From Empedobacter stercoris (GTDB lineage Bacteria; Bacteroidota; Bacteroidia; Flavobacteriales; Weeksellaceae), in assembly GCF_020281205.1 (NCBI RefSeq), contig NZ_JACXZC010000009.1, forward strand, positions 30,565 to 94,564: a stretch of DNA of 64,000 bases, read 5' to 3'. A program made the position numbers and the translations under genes. Position 1 is the stretch's first letter, and the number at the start of each line of letters is the position of its first letter. Below are positions 61,101 to 64,000 of the stretch, piece by piece. The notes under the pieces were generated by a model that worked only from the letters and a program-made list of their open reading frames with translations, did no database searches and was not told where the DNA came from.

Positions 61101-63166
61101 AGAAACTTTGGATACTTTTTTTGTTTCCAATTTTAGTCAACGCACAATTATTTAGTCCTGCAAAATGGTCGAGTTCGGTGAAGGAGGTTGGACAAAATGA
61201 GTTTGAAATTGAGGTAACAGGAAAAATTGATAAAGGTTGGCACCTTTATTCATCAAAACATCCTGATGGAGGAATAGGAATTCCAGCAAGTGCAGCATTT
61301 AAACCAGCTGCCAATGCAAAATTAGTTGGTGGAGTACGAGAAATAGGAAAACGTATCGATAAATACAGCCAGATTTTTGAACAAGATGAAAAGTATTTTG
61401 AGAACCAAGTAAAATTTGTTCAGAAAGTAAAAGTTACAGGTGATAAACCTGTAAATATTTCGTACACAATCGAATTTCAGATGTGTGATGCCGAACGTTG
61501 TTTGCCACCAGATGAAACAAGTGGTAGCGTAAAATTAACGCCAACTGCACAAGTTGAAGAAACAAAAGAGGAGTTAAAAATAGAAGAAACTGTAGCTGAA
61601 ATAAAAGATACAGTAGTTGAAAAAGAAATTGTACAAGACACTATTGAAGTTGATTCTGTAGCAGCTGTTCCTGCAACTCAAGATAGTATCAAAAAGGTAG
61701 ATGAGTCTTTATTAGCAGATAACGAAAAACATGATAATGGATTAATAAAAATCTTTTCATTAGGATTTTTAGGAGGTTTAGCAGCTTTGTTAATGCCTTG
61801 TATTTTCCCAATGATTCCTTTAACTGTAAGTATGTTTACGAAACAAAGTAAATCGAAAGGTGAAGGGGTTGGAAAAGCATTTATTTATGGTTTATCCATT
61901 ATTGTTATTTATGTTGCATTAGGATTATTAGCAACAGTAATTTTTGGCCCATCGGTATTAAATGAAATGTCAACAAATCCATGGGTAAACTTAGCTTTCT
62001 TTGCTATTTTCATCGTGTTTGCTATATCATTTTTCGGAGCTTTCGAATTGACATTACCAAGTAAATGGGTAAATGCAGCTGATAAAGGAGCTGATAAAGG
62101 AGGATTAATCGGAATTTTCTTTATGGCGTTTACTTTAGCATTGGTTTCATTCTCTTGTACAGGACCAATTATTGGATCATTATTAGTACAAGCAACGCAA
62201 GGAGGAAATTATTATTCATTAATTGTAGGAATGCTTGGGTTCTCTTTGGCTTTAGCCATTCCATTTACATTATTTGCAATGTTCCCAGGATGGTTAAATT
62301 CGATGCCAAAATCTGGAGGATGGTTAAATACAATCAAAGTATCGTTAGGGTTTATTGAATTAGCCTTTGCTTTAAAATTCTTATCAAACGCAGATTTGGT
62401 ATGGCAAATGAATTGGTTACCAAGAGAAATTTTCTTAGCATTTTGGATTGCAATTTTTATCTTCTTAGGTTTATATTTATTAGGTAAATTTAGATTAGAA
62501 TTAGATTCGCCTGTGCAAACGATTGGCGTGCCAAGAATGTTGTTTGCATTATTATCGATAACTTTTGCAATTTATATGATTCCAGGTTTATGGGGAGGTC
62601 CATTAAAATTGTTAAGTGGATTAACGCCACCAATGACCTATTCTGAATCGCCACGTGGTTTCCACGAAGGTGTAGGAGGTGGACAAGCAACTGCTAAATT
62701 TGATGATCCAAATATGGTTGCTGGACCTCATGGAATTCCTGCTTTCAAAGATTTTGAACAAGGAGCTGCATACGCAACAAAAGTTAACAAACCAATTTTG
62801 TTAGATTTTACGGGACATGCTTGTGCAAATTGTCGTAAAGTTGAAGAACGTGTTTGGAGCGATGAGCGTGTGAAAAAGATGTTGACTGAAGATTTTGTTT
62901 TAGTTTCGTTATACGTTGATGAGCAAACTCCTTTACCAAAGGAAGAACAAGTTTTTTCAAAACATTTAAATAATAGAACTTTAAAAACAGTTGGTAATAA
63001 ATGGACAGCTTTCGAGATTGAACATTTTAATGCTAATGCACAACCATACTATATTGTGGTTGACAAAGATTTGAATCGTTATTCTAAACCATTAGAAGCA
63101 GAGCTTGATATAGAAGTTTACTTGAAATGGTTACAAGATGGTATTGTAAAATATAAATCGAAATAA
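61094..63166 (+). CDS. dsbD: thiol:disulfide interchange protein DsbD
   Basis: A 690-residue inner-membrane protein that carries electrons from cytoplasmic thioredoxin to periplasmic thiol proteins. It has a signal peptide (MLKKLWILFLFPILVNAQ). The periplasmic N-terminal domain has its Cys pair in QMCDAERCLPPDE (about residues 137-142). A linker rich in Glu, Val and Lys follows. The membrane domain has eight helices with Cys in LLMPCIFPMIPLTV (about 233) and FSCTGPIIGSLL (about 354). The C-terminal thioredoxin domain has GHACANCRKVEE (about 575-578). All six catalytic Cys are present. It is translated with tilS through a seven-base overlap and probably serves cytochrome c or disulfide maturation. 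Confidence 0.93.
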   Translation: MLKKLWILFLFPILVNAQLFSPAKWSSSVKEVGQNEFEIEVTGKIDKGWHLYSSKHPDGGIGIPASAAFKPAANAKLVGGVREIGKRIDKYSQIFEQDEKYFENQVKFVQKVKVTGDKPVNISYTIEFQMCDAERCLPPDETSGSVKLTPTAQVEETKEELKIEETVAEIKDTVVEKEIVQDTIEVDSVAAVPATQDSIKKVDESLLADNEKHDNGLIKIFSLGFLGGLAALLMPCIFPMIPLTVSMFTKQSKSKGEGVGKAFIYGLSIIVIYVALGLLATVIFGPSVLNEMSTNPWVNLAFFAIFIVFAISFFGAFELTLPSKWVNAADKGADKGGLIGIFFMAFTLALVSFSCTGPIIGSLLVQATQGGNYYSLIVGMLGFSLALAIPFTLFAMFPGWLNSMPKSGGWLNTIKVSLGFIELAFALKFLSNADLVWQMNWLPREIFLAFWIAIFIFLGLYLLGKFRLELDSPVQTIGVPRMLFALLSITFAIYMIPGLWGGPLKLLSGLTPPMTYSESPRGFHEGVGGGQATAKFDDPNMVAGPHGIPAFKDFEQGAAYATKVNKPILLDFTGHACANCRKVEERVWSDERVKKMLTEDFVLVSLYVDEQTPLPKEEQVFSKHLNNRTLKTVGNKWTAFEIEHFNANAQPYYIVVDKDLNRYSKPLEAELDIEVYLKWLQDGIVKYKSK

Positions 63167-63185
63167 TTATCTTTTATATACAGAT

Positions 63186-63213
63186 AAAAACTCCCGCATT
63201 TGCGGGAGTTTTT
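63186..63213. terminator. bidirectional terminator after dsbD
   Basis: Arms AAAAACTCCCGC and GCGGGAGTTTTT form a 12-bp stem with an ATTT loop, between convergent genes. Confidence 0.92.
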
Positions 63214-63218
63214 TGTTT

Positions 63219-63830
63219 TTACTCAATTTGTTCCAATAAATACCAATTATCTTTCAATTTTTGAGAGATTTTATATTCATTTTTAAAACCGTAAGTATTT
63301 TTATTTTCTGTATTTTTAGTGTAAAATAGTTTGTTATAGTTGCACAAACTATATGTTTTTGTTTTAAGTTTCTGATTAAAATAATAACCAACTATTTGAT
63401 TGTTATTATAAAAGTTGTATTTCTTTTTTGAATCAATAAATAATTTAGACAACATTGGATTATTGTTTATCGGTAAACTATCTGTTTGTACGACATTATT
63501 TTCTATGTATTGAACTTTGATTGAATAAGAATTATTGTATTTATAGAAATTAACTTTTGCAGGAAAATGCTCGTAATTTTTAATAAAACTTTTATAATCA
63601 TCCAGAATTTTTGATTTAAGAACTCTTATATATTCAATTGTATCAGTATTAAGATAAAAATAATAAGTTGTTTGATTATTGAATACATATGTTTTTCCTC
63701 TTAATTCATAATTCATATCAAATAAATTTCCATTAGCTTCAATTGCTTGAATTGTTTTTTGATAATCAACTTTCTTAGAACAACTTATTGTTCCTATAAT
63801 AAGTAAATTGAAAAATAGGAGTTTTTTCAT
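63219..63830 (-). CDS. hypothetical lipoprotein
   Basis: A 203-residue protein with a lipoprotein signal peptide: MKKLLFFNLLIIGTISC, the Cys at residue 17 being the likely lipid-bearing residue. The mature part is rich in Asn, Tyr and Lys and in predicted beta strands (TYVFNNQTTYYFYLNTDTIEYIRVL, KVNFYKYNNSYSIKVQYIENNVV, YNFYNNNQIVGYYFNQKL). No family is recognised. It lies between the dsbD terminator and the insertion sequence end. Confidence 0.68.
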   Translation of the reverse strand: MKKLLFFNLLIIGTISCSKKVDYQKTIQAIEANGNLFDMNYELRGKTYVFNNQTTYYFYLNTDTIEYIRVLKSKILDDYKSFIKNYEHFPAKVNFYKYNNSYSIKVQYIENNVVQTDSLPINNNPMLSKLFIDSKKKYNFYNNNQIVGYYFNQKLKTKTYSLCNYNKLFYTKNTENKNTYGFKNEYKISQKLKDNWYLLEQIE

Positions 63831-63877
63831 TCAGTTTAAATATGAGATATAATAGTTTAAGATACATATTTTTAAAT

Positions 63878-63909
63878 AAAAAAAATCCCTCAATTTCTTG
63901 AAGGATTTT
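63878..63909 (-). terminator. terminator pointing left, next to the insertion sequence end
   Basis: Arms AAAATCC (63882-63888) and GGATTTT (63903-63909), extended by a partial inner helix, with a T-rich tail on the minus strand. No minus-strand gene ends just to its right inside the window, so its gene probably lies beyond the inserted element. Confidence 0.55.
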
Positions 63910-63923
63910 AAATATTATTTGAT

Positions 63924-64000
63924 TGTCCCGTCCTGAAATAGCGATACAAAAAAGAAATCGTTATTATGGAAGAAAGAAGCAATTATGTCAAACGTACTCA
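63924..64000 (+). mobile_element. left end of an insertion sequence (IS3-like), continuing beyond the window
   Basis: A GC-richer sequence starts abruptly at TGTCCCGTCCTGAAATAGCG, like the terminal inverted repeat of an insertion sequence that begins with TG. It is followed after 42 bp by an ATG opening MEERSNYVKRT. That opening matches my memory of the first transposase protein of IS3-family elements in Bacteroidota. The right end, and so the target duplication, lies outside the window. Confidence 0.6.
63966..64000 (+). CDS. transposase OrfA, first 11 codons only
   Basis: Only MEERSNYVKRT can be read before the window ends. In IS3-family elements this kind of opening leads into a helix-turn-helix protein (OrfA) followed by an overlapping DDE-transposase frame (OrfB). 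The identification rests on this short opening and on the adjoining terminal sequence. Confidence 0.55.
   Translation, partial: MEERSNYVKRT

Noticed and set aside
1..64000. CRISPR array, toxin-antitoxin pair, restriction-modification or phage module
   Set aside because: No regularly spaced repeats, no small paired ORFs of known type, and no restriction or phage genes were seen; the window is core genome apart from the IS end.

Overview
The window is AT-rich chromosomal DNA from a Bacteroidota bacterium, most likely a flavobacterium of the Weeksellaceae/Flavobacteriaceae type. The evidence is a set of type IX secretion (T9SS) and gliding-type genes (a SprE/PorW-like lipoprotein, gldJ, porU, porV), a secreted nuclease with a T9SS C-terminal sorting domain, TonB-dependent receptors, many promoters of the Bacteroidota form TAnnTTTG, a methionine synthase split over two genes, and few Shine-Dalgarno sequences. 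Genus cannot be decided from the sequence alone. Nearly all of the window is ordinary core genome. There is no prophage, CRISPR array or defence island; the only mobile DNA is the left end of an insertion sequence at the extreme right edge.

Layout. 1-9.7 kb: the 5' part of a SprE/PorW-like gene, a GH3-type acyl-adenylating enzyme coupled to an acyl-CoA thioesterase, a DUF4442 protein, a MocR-type regulator divergent from a TonB receptor, lipoate ligase, a uracil-DNA glycosylase family protein and a cysteine-free Crp/Fnr regulator. 9.6-13.1 kb: a four-gene minus-strand operon for a cbb3-like heme-copper oxidase with an unusual subunit plan. 13.3-25.4 kb: two secreted proteins (one a T9SS cargo nuclease), a degenerate DUF922 protein, murF, GNAT, gldJ, and porU-porV. 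25.5-34.6 kb: housekeeping genes (pirin, OsmC, ornithine aminotransferase, murI, hemW, cold-shock protein, alkyltransferase-like protein, ABC exporter pair, pepE). 34.6-41.2 kb: a frameshifted DUF2200 gene, a nucleoid-associated protein, a DUF6515 protein, a tRNA with CAT anticodon, a pseudo-aminotransferase, YqgE, pdxH and a DnaJ-KTSC protein.

41.2-48.1 kb is a methionine region. metF and the split metH lie on the minus strand behind one SAM-I-type riboswitch; homoserine dehydrogenase lies on the plus strand behind a second one. The two riboswitches face away from each other across about 450 bp, so one metabolite can control both arms. 48.1-53.0 kb is a metal-type locus: a DtxR/MntR-family repressor divergent from a TonB receptor that is translationally coupled to a periplasmic thioredoxin-like protein. 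A palindrome sits exactly over the receptor's predicted -7 element. 53-63.8 kb holds DUF1573, valS, a LysE-like exporter, an aldehyde dehydrogenase, an Rrf2 regulator, tilS-dsbD and a lipoprotein.

A recurring theme is protein families that have lost their catalytic residue: a MocR regulator and a class IV aminotransferase-fold protein both carry Asn at the PLP-lysine position, a DUF922 protein lacks HExxH, and an MGMT homologue has Ala for the acceptor Cys. No clearly new multi-gene system was found. The loci most worth a second look are the cbb3-like oxidase operon and the DtxR/TonB-receptor/thioredoxin locus.
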